DNA from: Ulva prolifera
Lineage: Eukaryota > Chlorophyta > Ulvophyceae > Ulvales > Ulvaceae
Reading direction: 5' to 3'
DNA: 64,000 bases
NCBI GenBank assembly: GCA_023078555.1
Contig: CM041203.1
Location: 1,259,481 to 1,323,480 of the forward strand
Each line of letters opens with the position of its first letter. Within the stretch, counting starts at the first letter, position 1. A program made the position numbers and the translations under genes. Positions 1 to 10,784 of this stretch are shown here, piece after piece. The notes under the pieces are model-generated. The model saw only the letters and a list, made by a program, of their open reading frames with translations, did not search any database and had not been told where the DNA came from.

Positions 1-1742
1 AGTGCCGCACCATTCAAGTGTAAAGCACATGGGGTAGTGCAGCTGACGCATTGCCCTCACTGCCCAGCGCTGCCACCCAACACATCTGCATCACATTCCA
101 GCTCATGCAGGCACAGCAGCTGAGCGATCGCATGCATGGCGCCACCAACCCCACAAATATCTGCAGCGGCCGCGCCCACCCGTAAAGTCTGGCCACGCTT
201 CCCATGCAAGACCCACGCACAGCCGATGCGGAGGCCCCAGCCAGAAACAACGCACACCTGCTCCTTCGCCTTCTTTGCCGCCTTCTGGTCCTTGCGGGAC
301 ATCTTTTTCCAGTAAGCGGCGGCCTCGGGGTGGCGCGCCATTTCCAGCTCGCGCCATGGCTCCGACAGCGCGTACCACAGCTGGATTTTGACGAGCTGCA
401 GCATGACGCGGCTGACGTGCGGCGCCTCGAAGCTCTGGAAGAGGTGGATCACGAAGCGCAGGTACTGCTCGGCCTCCTGCGGAGCCATCTTGCGCCGAGG
501 CGGAGGCCGCTGGCGCCGAACTCGATCGCGCGGCGCACGAACACCTTCCACTTGCCGGTATCAGCCTCAGGGGCCTTGGCAGCGCCTTCACCTGGAGGAG
601 CGGGGGAATGCATGTGAGGAGTGGGGGGGCATGCGTGTGAGAAGCGGGGGGGCATGCATGTGAGGAGGAGCCGGGCAGAACACATGGCTGGGGGCCCGCC
701 AGACCGTGCGTGCCGAACAGCTTCTGGTGCAGAAATGTGTGGGAGGGACAGCTGCTAGATGTGTGGATCGTGTTTCTGTGGGCCGTGGCATGACATCAGC
801 ATGGATTGCACAGGCATACGAGCAGGACAGCATGGCAGGAAAGCCTGTTGCATTAGAGCACGCTACAGCTTCCCGACACCCTGCCCTAGCCGTCAGACGA
901 CATCTGAGGAAGTCAGGGCAAAGAGGAGATGGGCGACAGTAGCAGGAGGTGATGTGTAGGGGCAACTTGGTGAGGTAGAGCAGGAGGCACACCCTCCCGG
1001 AACTTCTCGTTGACCATCATGATGATGGACATGATGTGCTCCGGGGACGCCGTGGCCGCATCAAAGTGTGGCCAGAGGTACCGCTCCAGGTACTGAGACA
1101 GCTCCAGGATCTGCATGCGGCGCAGCGCCACAGACGATGAGCGCCTGGGCCGGGCCAGCTCCGCAGTGTATAGCCTCGACACAATACGCGGGTCAAAGGG
1201 CGCCGAGGTTGGGGCGCTGGGGCCCCAGGTGCGCTCAGCAAGGGCGATGACCACATCAGAGCGGAGCTCTGCAAATGTGACTGCAGCTCCTACTGGCTGC
1301 ATCAGAACGATCTGGGACTGCTTGGCAAGGACGAGCGGATCCGGAGCCGCTGATATAGGCTGGTCCGGGGGTGGGTGTGCTGGAGGGTGGGGCTTGAGTG
1401 AGGCAGGCTGGGGTGCTCGGACTGTGGCTGAGTGCTGCTGCAGGATGCGGTTTGCACAGGCACGCCAGGCATTGTGCCGTTTGTTCGTGGCCGCTGCCGC
1501 ATCGCCCTCTTCTGCTGGCGCACTCTTTTGCTTTGCGTGACTTGGCTGCCGCCTCTTTCTTGGGCTTGCCTTGCTGTGGCTGCTTTGACTGCTTGCCTCC
1601 TGGCTTGGCAGAGCCTGCACTTGTCAATTGTTATGCAGACAGCCAGGGACTAGCGAGAGCACACCCAGGAACATGCCAAGCTCTCATCCCTAGGGCTTCG
1701 GATATAACGAAGCAGCGGTTGACGACGGTGGCGGTGCCAAGG
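1..1742 (-). pseudogene. Partial, decayed duplicate of the aquarius (AQR) 5' region
   Basis: This stretch aligns base by base, with scattered differences, to 42850-44619, the 5' end of the intact AQR gene on the same strand. It retains the AQR N-terminal region (motif [14 protein letters not shown] at about 1090-1050 and VNEKFREG just after) and the next exon ([19 protein letters not shown] near 470-410). Two differences matter. A 66-bp in-frame segment of the first exon (matching 43795-43860) is missing between 12-bp direct repeats, and a 4-bp deletion near 495 shifts the frame relative to AQR just before the KMAPQEAEQ motif. Similarity ends near 1742. On the left it continues to base 1, so how much more of the gene was copied is unknown. 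It is most likely a non-functional segmental duplicate; a truncated expressed transcript cannot be excluded. Confidence 0.85.
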
Positions 1743-3156
1743 CCGGCTGAGCGGCGCATGAAGAATTGAAAGAAGAAGTCAATGTCGAGCTTGATGAGGC
1801 GGCAGCGGGGATGTCTGTGTTTGCCACATTTGACCCACGCAGCATCTTTGTGCTGCAGTGCTGGCTGGTCACACAGGTGACCCATGCATAGCGAGGATTT
1901 AATTGGGCGTGTGGTGTGTGTTCTGCTACTCTTGTCGCTAGCTTTCCGCTTGCAGCACATAGCGAGGAACCTGCGCATTTTACCACACCACTGTGGTGAC
2001 CACGCCACCCTCGCTAGCGTGCAGCTACGGGCAAACTCTAGCGTGCAGTTACGCGCAAACTCTATGTACAAGCATCAGAACAGCAGCAGAAGCACGAAAA
2101 TGGCTCATGCATCTCCAGTCAGCCTGGCATTCGCTTCGAAGCCGATGCGCGAGCAGACACTATGGGCCATTCGACTTATAATGCATTGCCAGACCTGACC
2201 ATCGAGGTGGATTGGTGCGGGACTTACATCTCGATCCTCAGACCGTTGCATGTACAGTGTCTTTTGATGAGGTGCATTGGACTTCAGGTTCGCGCAGGGG
2301 CACTGTCGCTGCCTGTCTCCGGTGTGAAAATATCAGTCAGATACTCGGGAATTTTTGTGTGGCTACGGCCGGGCAAGACAAGCATGCTTGTGTGCAGTGG
2401 GCCAGTGTCTCAAGGGTCTCAGACTCACAGCCGTCCAGGTCGGACACAAGTCGATTGACCAACACAGGCGCATGCATAATCAACTACACAGCATGGACTC
2501 GAAGTCACGATACATTGACACACTCCGGGGCTTCATGGGAGTGTTGCTGTGCACACGGCTGCGCAATGGGCTGCACATACTGAGGTGGCGACTGAAGTAG
2601 ATAGCTACGTGCACACACCTCCTTCAATTGTGCCAAGGTGATACTATGAATGCAATTGTTCTGTGCTTTCCAACGACATCTTGCTTGTGCTGATATGATT
2701 TCTCAAGATTGTGTGTCGATTGCGTCAAGTCAATACATCATTGAGCTCCGTTTTGACCATTCGCAAGAACGTGCATGTCCCCTACAACAATCACCTCCAA
2801 CACAGCTGAAACTTGGTCACAATGTGCGTAAGGGTTTTCTAAACATACGGAAAAGACTGAAAACGTAAATTCAATCTGTGCTAGCTGGTAGCTCCATGTT
2901 TCTGATTTTCATGGCTCTGAAATGTCTGAACATGTTCCATATATTCCCATGTACCGGGAATAACTGCTGATAAAGGAACCGATTTTCCGGGCTTACTCAA
3001 GACTGACAGTGCTGGTACAGAAACCGAGGAACAGGATGCCGACATCGTTCACACGGATTGTGCTGGAGAGTGGGCTCCAAAGTGTCATTTTGTCGCACCA
3101 TGTTTGTGTGACTATTGCATGCAAGTCATGCCCAGCCACACTCGCAACAACGCTGA
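1743..3156. other. Intergenic stretch with a small inverted repeat fragment and a 25-bp tandem pair
   Basis: No gene is recognised. At about 1965-2050 the sequence matches, in reverse complement, the segment near 3680-3720 and 29940-29980 (around the motif GGTGGCGTGGTGACCA). A third, inverted scrap of the 3-kb repeat unit therefore lies here. Within it a roughly 25-bp block beginning CTAGCGTGCAG is present twice (about 2012-2062). The rest shows only short chance reading frames. Confidence 0.4.
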
Positions 3157-4396
3157 CCACACGTCATCGATGTCTTAGTTCCTGTTGGATCAGCTGCCGC
3201 TATGTCTCGCCAGCGGGGATGAAATGGCTCCTGGACAGTGCAGTTACATCGGTTTACAGAGTGCAAGCCGATCGGGTGACGCGTGGAGGCCCCACTTTCA
3301 TTTGATTAGCGGCTGCAGGGTGCTGTGAATGCGTGGGGCGGCACCGACTGGGACAACCTCACCTTTGGAGGAGACCGGGATGCCGGCGTGCTCGCGCTGC
3401 AGAGAATTGCAAGGGCGAGAAGCGGTCCTAAACCTCGAAGGGGTCGCTGACAATAGCAACACAATTTAACGACCGTTTCAAGCTGCACTGCCAAGATACG
3501 ATGTGCTTCGGAGAAATGCAGCAACGCAGTTCATAGTTCAGCCAACGCGACAGCGGCACCAGCACGCATGAAATATCCGCAGCGAAGGCAGCGATTCGCA
3601 ACATAACAAAACACACTGAAGCTCCGTCACGCTGCTGCTGCTGCCCTGATGCTGGTAAATGGATCCTGTACGTGACTGAACGCCAGCGAGTGCGGTGGCG
3701 TGGTGACCAACGTGGTGTGTAAAACCTACGTGCGGGCGAGGAACACGACTACCACACTGGCATCTGTGGCGGACGTGCTGTACTCCGGCTCATTGATATG
3801 AGATGATGTTTTGTGTGCTATTTGTTGTTGCTTTGATGAGTATCTGCTATGCAATAGCCCGATCTGCTGTAAAACACTGGAATCTGTGCCCCACGGCCTC
3901 CGCGCTTCAAATGCGCGTCACTGGAAGATCAGTCTGCATTCTGAATCTTTGAGTCGTACATCATTGGAGCGACTAGGTCGAGGGGCGTTCAGGAGACATC
4001 CCGCCTCTCTGTCGAACCTGGACCACGACATTCATCTCGTCATTCGTAGCTCACACGCCGACAATATTCGTCGCACGATCATGTCTCAAGCTATGTGGTG
4101 TCTGCGAAGGGCGAAGTCGACGAGAATGAGAGCCTCTATGGCCAGCCAGCACAGCATGAACGGGCGATGCTTTCAAACTACGCCTTGTTCAAAGACTGAA
4201 CACAGCGCGCTGCGTCATGTATTTGTTATGCTTCTGCGTGAGTCCAGGCGGTGCGTGTCATACTTCTTTAAGCTTGTCTTGATGCTTGCGGTCCCTGCGC
4301 TGCGCTACTTGCCCCTCCGATATTCGCCTTGCGGCATAGTAACGCAAACTTTCATTTTGAAACACGTCGGCTGTTTGCAGCGTATCGGTGTGGAGG

Positions 4397-4843
4397 ATGC
4401 GTGCCAGTCCAGACCCAGCCATGACAGATTACATATCAACCGTCAACGCCTTCAATGCTTGTCTTGTAACATTGACAGGCGTGATGCTCGCCTCTCTCTT
4501 GAAGTTTCTTCCCGAACTCGCGGCGGCCGTCGCTGTTGCCAACTCAAAGATCGACACGCTGGACACCAAATTCGACAAACTCGAGACCAAATTCGACACG
4601 CTGGAAACCAAATTCAACAAACTCGAGACCAAATTCGACACGCTGGAAACCAAATTCGACAAGGGTTTCGAGGAGCTTCAGGAATCAATGCGACAGATGG
4701 AAGGAACATTCGTCAAGGTTTCGGCGAAATTGCAGGAAGACGTCGATGAAAAGTTGAAAGATGCAAAGAAGAATCAGACAAAGCTACATTCCAGACTCAG
4801 CAGCAGAGTGAAGAAGCTCGAAGAACAAGTTATTCCAAAGTAG
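4397..4843 (+). CDS. Small membrane-anchored coiled-coil protein, copy 1
   Basis: The product is 148 aa if it starts at the ATG shared with the second copy (MRASPDPAMTD...). A start 8 codons later at MTDYIS is also possible. Residues about 15-37 are hydrophobic (ACLVTLTGVMLASLLKFL) and could be a membrane segment. Residues 50-100 are a nearly perfect heptad array in which the 7-residue unit LETKFDK/LDTKFDK is repeated about six times, encoded by 21-bp DNA repeats. The C-terminus is charged (VKKLEEQV). I do not recognise the family. A paralogue lies at 30660-31175, in both cases upstream of a LINE reverse-transcriptase remnant. It may therefore be an ORF1-type coiled-coil protein of that element or a hitch-hiking host gene. 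Heptad strength argues against a random ORF. Confidence 0.55.
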   Translation: MRASPDPAMTDYISTVNAFNACLVTLTGVMLASLLKFLPELAAAVAVANSKIDTLDTKFDKLETKFDTLETKFNKLETKFDTLETKFDKGFEELQESMRQMEGTFVKVSAKLQEDVDEKLKDAKKNQTKLHSRLSSRVKKLEEQVIPK

Positions 4844-5570
4844 TTTTACTTATGACGTCGGTGTTGCACTATATACACAGACATTGCATAGTGCCCAACG
4901 GAGTCTAGAGAATGTATGATGATAAATGATGCAGGCAATAGGGTTGTGAAAGTGGAGGCAACATAGATGGAAAATGTACGTATGAGGTAATGTAATAGCT
5001 GCCATACATATTGAGTCGAACATTCTTGTATGTGTTCCAAGGACAAAGCAAGAAAAAGTCTGAGATGTGTTACACATCATGTGTATGCTTCAGAGAAGCA
5101 GCCTGCCATCCCGTTCCAACATTTATCACACCCAGACAAGTTATCAGTATTTCATGTTTATGTAGAGCAATGGTGTGAAACCTGCATAGTGTGACTCTTT
5201 GATGTGCCCTCATATCGGCCGTCTCTTGGTTGATGCCGCCACTCTCCTCGCAGCAATGAGTTGCAACGCTCCATGCGCATGTTGAGAACTTGACGTTGCG
5301 GCATGTTGGGCAGCTTAAGCCTGATCTATGGAAATACGGGGCTCCACACGGATTGACCGCCGGCCGAGCGGGAGGCGGCACGCGCTGCTGCTGTGCCCGG
5401 ACACATCGCCGACACGCGAGGTTGAGGGCCTTATCGAGACCCTCGTGCGAATCCCTCTCTCAGTGCCGCCTCGGTTCGTCTTGCTGCATGTGTCCCTGAG
5501 TGTGCGCATGACACACCTGATGCGGATGGTGTCGTATGCCGCGCTCGAGTAGTACATGTGCATTGCGGAG

Positions 5571-5993
5571 TTTGTTGTGCTTGGCTGTCCTCCTGCCACG
5601 GACATTGCCACCTAGTATTTTTTTCTGTTCCTGCGTTTTTTGGGCAGTTGGCCTATTTGTCGTGCGGCTGCTTCCGCAAGGGCGGGATGTGCTGCGGAGG
5701 TGCATTTGCGTGCCTCTACATGCATTGCCCGCACTTGTGGGCGGCGTGATATGCCTTATCTCGTTATCTTATCTCGTGTCGGTTTTCTAGGCTCTGGACG
5801 TTTCTTCTAGTCTCAGTCAGTCTCGCTCTAGAGGATTGAATATTAGGGAACTTGCGAGCTGGTTTGGTGTTGGTTGCTTGACTCACGTAGGCGTCTGATG
5901 AGGCCCATTGGCAAGGCCGAAACATGTTATGCCGGTCCGTGATGTTCATGTAATACAGCATCAACTAGTGATCGTTCTACCTCAGTACAATCC
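5571..5993 (+). mobile_element. 423-bp insertion with 4-bp target duplication, hammerhead-bearing candidate element
   Basis: Comparison with copy 2 (32020-32040) shows a clean 423-bp insertion. GGAG at 5567-5570 is repeated at 5994-5997 on the other side, as expected of a target-site duplication. The insert has no long ORF, begins with a T-rich region and ends in a segment holding a hammerhead-ribozyme-like core (separate entry). Small non-coding elements with hammerheads include retrozymes and fragments of Penelope-like elements, whose terminal repeats carry them. Which of these applies is not decidable here. Confidence 0.5.
5885..5962 (+). ncRNA. Hammerhead-ribozyme-like core (candidate, possibly decayed)
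   Basis: CTGATGA (5895-5901) is followed by a GGCC / GGCC stem closing an ATTGGCAA-type loop and then GAAAC (5919-5923). This is the spacing of core strand, helix II and GAAA of a hammerhead. A possible helix III pairs CATG (5923-5926) with CATG at about 5948-5951, which would put a GUA cleavage triplet right after it. Helix I pairs poorly in this arrangement, so the copy may be inactive or the fold may be wrong. Context (end of a small insertion) fits known retroelement-borne hammerheads. Confidence 0.4.
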
Positions 5994-6175
5994 GGAGGCC
6001 GCGGTGTGGCGCGGAGCCGCTGCAAACTTGTGCCTGCCACCTGAGGTTGCAGAGGCTGCTGCCACGTCTGACAACTCCGGGCACACGGATCCATTCAGTC
6101 AACGATGAAAGAGGCACCTCCATTAAATAATGAACAACGTTGTTATTTTTTATATCGACGTGTTTGTCCTCATTC

Positions 6176-6430
6176 ACAACTGCGAGCATCTCACACTCCT
6201 GCGAGCATGTCGGCAAGGACAGCTCAGAGGCTGCTTGGAATTTGGATCTCATCTTTGGTAGGCAGAGTCACCGGTATGTTTATGCATGGATGTCAGAAGA
6301 GCAGCATCAGACCTTGATGCCGTGCATGGCCGTGTGCTGCAGTGACTTGCACCGTGCCCACAACACTGCAATCTCACAATCCTGCGAGCATGTCGGCAAG
6401 GACAGCTCAGAGGCTGCTTGCAAGCCAATT
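6176..6430. repeat. Imperfect direct repeat of about 70 bp
   Basis: The block around TGCGAGCATGTCGGCAAGG followed by ACAGCTCAGAGGCTGCTTG occurs at about 6200-6239 and again at 6381-6421, each preceded by a similar CACAAC...CTCACA lead. The copies are about 180 bp apart in direct orientation. No gene is recognised in 6076-6710. Confidence 0.6.
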
Positions 6431-6710
6431 GGAACCTCCCGAAGAGACGACATTGTGCTCATTGTGCCTTTGATGGCAACGGTGACAGAGGTATGTCGGC
6501 TCTCAGGTTAACATGATACGGCCGTATAGAAGCCCAAATAAACATGTAGAAACAACTGAGGCGTACTTTCTTGATTAATTACACAACACCGTGATTACCT
6601 CTCATCACAATCTTCATCACACGGGAGCCAACTCCCGGACTCCCACTACAAGTCCATCCTACCATGATATCCCATTTTACCCACTGTCATGAATGTGTCA
6701 CCGGCAGGGC

Positions 6711-7565
6711 TGTAGAGGTCTCTGAGTCGCCGGGACGGAACGGACCTACGGTGCTGCGCGAGGACAGCTGAATAAAATGGGCTAAACGCCGCAGCACGAA
6801 TTGTGTACAGGCAGACAGAAATAGAACAGACAGATGCGAAAAGAGGCAAGAAGTCAACACAATGTGATGCACGAATGGGTGGCGCCCCAACCAGATCACT
6901 GTAAAAACGTGCCTGGTCCCAGCAAGCGCTCGGTAAAAATACCGATGGTGTGTGCGCCCAGGTCAATCCCCCTGTCAGAGCTGGCCTCGCCGGATCGCGC
7001 AGAGCGCAGACCCAAGATGCCGAGTAACTGCGGGAGGAAGTAAACATGTGGCCTTCTGAGCCTGAAGGCTGATCGCACACTGACTTCGTGTTCGATGTGG
7101 GTGCCGTGCCTGCTAACAGCGGGCATGCATGCGAAGCCCCAAGGCTGCCGCGTAACATGCGTGAGTTCTCAAATAAACATGGGAGGTCTGCATGCGACCC
7201 GGTCTGTAAGATACCAGTCTAGCTTGGGTAGGACGTGACCGCTAATGCGCTGGTCCAGGTAATCCGATATAATATAGTGCCAACTAAGCATGGCTACGTA
7301 AGCTGGCCGAGTTAGTGCCCTCGTAGCCACGCGCAGTAAGGTGTCTGGCATACACGTATCATTGTGACTCGAGTGTACAAGACGCTGTACATAAATCGCG
7401 TGCACATGTGTGCATGATAATAATGAACGTGATAGATAATGTGTACGTGGCGTTGTACAAACGCCAGTTCAACTGCGAGGGTGCTTGTAGTGGTCTGCGC
7501 CGCAGCCTTATGTGTCTACAGGTGTGCCGCGCCAGCATGCGCCTAGTGAGATGTATCTCACAACA
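6711..7565 (-). repeat. Ty3 element 3' LTR (855 bp)
   Basis: It is near-identical to the split right LTR (15753-16285 plus 21995-22317). In element orientation it begins TGTTGTGAGATACATCTCAC, itself holding a short palindrome, and carries a TATA-like motif around GGTATTTTTACCG. This side abuts the AGGGC target duplication on the left and the purine tract on the right. Confidence 0.92.
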
Positions 7566-8470
7566 CCTCCCCCCTTAACAGAAGAGCGAAGCTCCATAAG
7601 CGAAGCACAGAAATGCTGGCGAGACCACACATAAAGGAGGATCACGACAAATGGCAAGCGACCATAAAAATGACACGAAGGGCAAAGCCTGCGGGGCAGG
7701 GACGACGTCGGGGCTTTGTAACAAGCGCCGGCGCCGTGACTCCCTTGCAAATAAGTTACATGTCTGAGAAGGCCACGATCAAGTCATCTAAGTAGTGGCC
7801 CAAAACATGGCCATGAGAATGCGTGGCAAATTCGATCAAGTCATGAAGTGTGCGCTCACGAATGCGAGCAGCCATCACCACCGTGCGCTCGGCACTAACA
7901 ATGCCGCGAAAACGGCGCTTAAATTCGTCGATGCTGCCGGCGGCTGCAGAAATATGGAGGTCGTCCTTCATAATTCTGTCAATGTTGAGCAGGAGCCTGT
8001 TAAGCCTGCCATCCGCCAGCGCGGATTCTCCGGGTAAGTCTGGCAAGGAAGCCACTGCACAACGGCATAAGTAAGCGATGAGGCGCCACAATATAGGCGT
8101 TCCGAGGTAATCGCGCACCGAGCAAGAACACCCCGATGCAGCGCCAAATAAAGTGAACAACCCCATAAAGACCTGTAGAAAAAATAAAAATAACGGTACA
8201 CTCAAGGCAGGTAAGGTACGAGTCGCTGCCGTGCTGGGGCTCCACCCAGTGAATGCCCGTGCCCAGCATGACGAGTGCTGTGGGGGTGGCAGTGTTGGTT
8301 CCTATGTGATCATGCACATGGACCTAAGACCGACAAGTGTCGGCGGAGCGGGCAGGATACGGTCAAGCAATACCTGCGTCGATCCCAACTCCTGACGACC
8401 GTGTAAATGCCCTGTAAGTGCTATCATGAATCCAGGCGTCCCCTTCAACACATAGCGGGCGCAGCGAAGA
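7566..8470 (-). other. Ty3 element: extra region between integrase and 3' LTR with a hydrophobic ORF
   Basis: Downstream of the chromodomain the element carries about 0.9 kb before the LTR. A minus-strand ORF of about 150 aa lies at 7756-8205. It starts with a strongly hydrophobic segment (LFLFFLQVFMGLFTLF) and continues into a mixed charged region. It has no motif I recognise. This is the slot where some Ty3 elements carry an envelope-like or accessory ORF, but nothing beyond position and hydrophobicity supports that here. Confidence 0.35.
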
Positions 8471-8471
8471 C

Positions 8472-10354
8472 CTAGTACAGGCATGCAGCGCAGCGGGAGC
8501 AATAACGCTGGCGCGATGTGGCTGCTTTAAGCGCCGGTTCGGCATCTACCGGGCACGCCGAGCGACGCCTAGTCCTAGGCGTCAAGCGTGGCGGGCGCGA
8601 CATAATGGCAGGTGCAGTGTCGATCCCGCGTCGGGTCGACTGTTGAGCACGTTGCAGCAGGTGCGCTAGTTCAGCACGGGCCGTGCGCGGGAACTGTTGG
8701 ATCAGAATGTCGCGCTGTTTGGAAGACGCATTCTGGAACATATAATCGGCCACTTTGTCCAAACAGTTCTCCAGCTCATTAACAGGGAGCCATAAGTTGT
8801 GTTGCGGGGAGTACCCTTTCCAACTAACTAAGTAGTGAGGGCCTTTCATTGGGCCTGTCTCTTTGGATTGGACAGCGGGTGTATGCGTGCGTCTATAATC
8901 AAGGATGGCTTCAACTTCGAACACCTTATTGGCGTCTGTGGGTCGGGACAACTCAGGTGCGCTGGAGTACTCATGCCGATGAGACGCAACGTACGGTTTC
9001 AAACATGAGAAATGAAACACATTGTGTATGCGAAGTTGCTGCAGCGTTGCAGGCAGTTGTAATCGCGCAGCTCTAGTGCCGACCAGCTCAAGGATTTGAC
9101 AGGGGCCCGCCCATTTGGCAGTGAATTTGCGCCTCAGGGATGGGTGATGCAGCGCGAGTTTTGACAAGGACAGCAGAACATTCTTTCCTGTTCGGAAATG
9201 CTCAAAGTATTCAGGTTGGACAGTGCCAGCCCACATGCTTTGCTTGGCTTCATTCAGAGATTGCTTGGCTAAGTGGTAATACATCCGATGCAAGACAGAC
9301 GCATGTGGTTTTGGCGATGTCGACATACCAAATGCCAAAGCAGTCGGGGATAAGGGGGGTGTCATGCGATTGAGTTGAAACGGGCTGCAACCAGTGCTTT
9401 CATTTTTGGAACTGTTAATGCTGAACTCGATGTGCGGCAAGAATGTATCCCAGTCGTCGTGTGCTGGACTGACAAAATGCCTTAGTGCTTCTCCAATGAC
9501 TCTGTTCATGCGTTCCACTTGGCCATTTGCTTGGGGGTGATAAGAGAAAGTTAAGCGTAGCCGAATGCCCATGTGCTCGCAAACGGATTGAAAGATTTAT
9601 TGTTCCATTGCACTCCGCGATCACTACATATACCCAACGGCAAGCCATAGTGCGGGTAAATATGCTGGAAGAACAATTTGGCGAAGCCTGGTCCGTCCAG
9701 AGTACTGAGTGCGGGGACAAGGCGGACCATCTTAGAAACCTGGTCAACGAAAACGACGATGCAATCAAAACCAGACACAGTGCGGGGTAGTTGCGTGATC
9801 AAATCCAAGCTAACAACCCGCCAGCATGCTGTGGGTACTGGAAGGGGTGACAGGGTGCTAACTGTGGAACCGGGAGATTTCATTATTTGACACGAATGAC
9901 ACTGCGATACAAATGATTTGATGTCCCCGCTAATGTTGGGCCAATGAAACGTATCCATAATAAGTGCTTGTGTTCTATGCACACCCAAGTGTGCATGCCA
10001 CGGATGCACATGGTGCCACAACAAGATTTGTTTGCGAAGATCATCATAATCCGGAATGACAAGCTTGTGCTCGCAAAAATATGCTTGCAGATGTTTATCA
10101 AACCGAAATTGCTTCGGCGGTTCACGAAACGCAGGGTCATGTGCATAACCTTTACACAAGCGTTCCCAAAATGAATCAATCACGGTGTCAAGAGTAAGAT
10201 GGTGATTGTGCTGGTCGATGAGATTCGTACCAATGTTGTCGACGGCCTGAGCGTCGAGAACAATGTCGGCAGAATCACTCGCCGAGGAGTGCTGCCCTAA
10301 GTTCCCGGAGCCAGGGCTCGGAGTCGTCGTCAAGTCCGGAGGTTGGTTGGGCAT
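8472..10354 (-). mobile_element. Ty3 element: integrase and chromodomain region
   Basis: This part of pol shows the integrase zinc-binding H-H-C-C region (HPWHAHLGVHRT ... CHSCQIMKS) and the catalytic core (VVSLDLITQLP for the first D). It also has the DRG motif (ICSDRGVQW) and the late core (YHPQANGQVERMN). Near the C-terminus is a chromodomain (VEAILDYRR ... YLVSWKGY), which classes the element as a chromovirus. Chromodomains in this clade guide integration to particular chromatin. Confidence 0.88.
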
Positions 10355-10784
10355 CGGAGTGGACGGCTGTTGCGGACTCGTTGGTGGGCTGAGCGGCGGG
10401 CTGAGGGACTGAAACCGGTTGCTGCGCCGTGTTGAGGGCGCAGCCTGTAACGGGGGTTGTGACCGGGGCCGCCGCGGAGTCGTGGCCGGTAGGGAGCGGT
10501 TGCTCTAGTCCAGCATTCTCTGCACGACTGAGTAAGCGGGGTTGCTTGGCTGGCGGCTGAGCTGCTGCAGCGCCCAGGTTAACTGCTGTCCCCGTGTTGT
10601 GCGGGAGAATAAATTCGTGGCGGCCGGAAGTGGAGCAGACTGCCAAGCCGACGGGGTAACCCTGCGGGACTCCATAAGTGCCGTGCCATGTGATGGAGCC
10701 TGTGACAATGGTAGTGGAGGGAATGCCTCCGATAAATCCGGTGCGGGGCCGGTGGACCTGCGCACTATAGTGCGCAGGTCCGAT

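Larger units (their letters stand above)
5290..6070 (+). mobile_element. LINE (non-LTR retrotransposon) reverse-transcriptase remnant, copy 1
   Basis: The plus strand encodes the same thumb-region pattern as copy 2: a run around REVEGLIETLVRIPLS, then MTHLMRMV, and after the insertion AAVWRGAAANLCLPPEV. In non-LTR reverse transcriptases this region (leucine-rich stretch, then R-x-x-HLxR) follows the catalytic domain. No catalytic YADD region is present, so it is a 3' scrap. A stop replaces the codon after the ALE motif, and a 423-bp insertion (5571-5993) splits the piece. It is dead sequence. Confidence 0.6.
3157..6075 (+). repeat. 3-kb repeat unit, copy 1 (paired with 29417-32120)
   Basis: From the motif ACACGTCATCGATGTCTT onward this segment is closely similar to 29417-32120 in the same orientation. 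Both copies hold, in order, about 1.2 kb without a recognisable gene, a small coiled-coil ORF, about 0.45 kb of spacer and the C-terminal part of a LINE reverse transcriptase. Copy 2 has about 100 extra spacer bases near 31300-31400. Copy 1 has a 423-bp insertion in the LINE part. Similarity is lost near 6075 in copy 1, while copy 2 continues into more LINE sequence. It could be a dispersed, internally deleted LINE or a plain segmental duplication. Confidence 0.75.
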
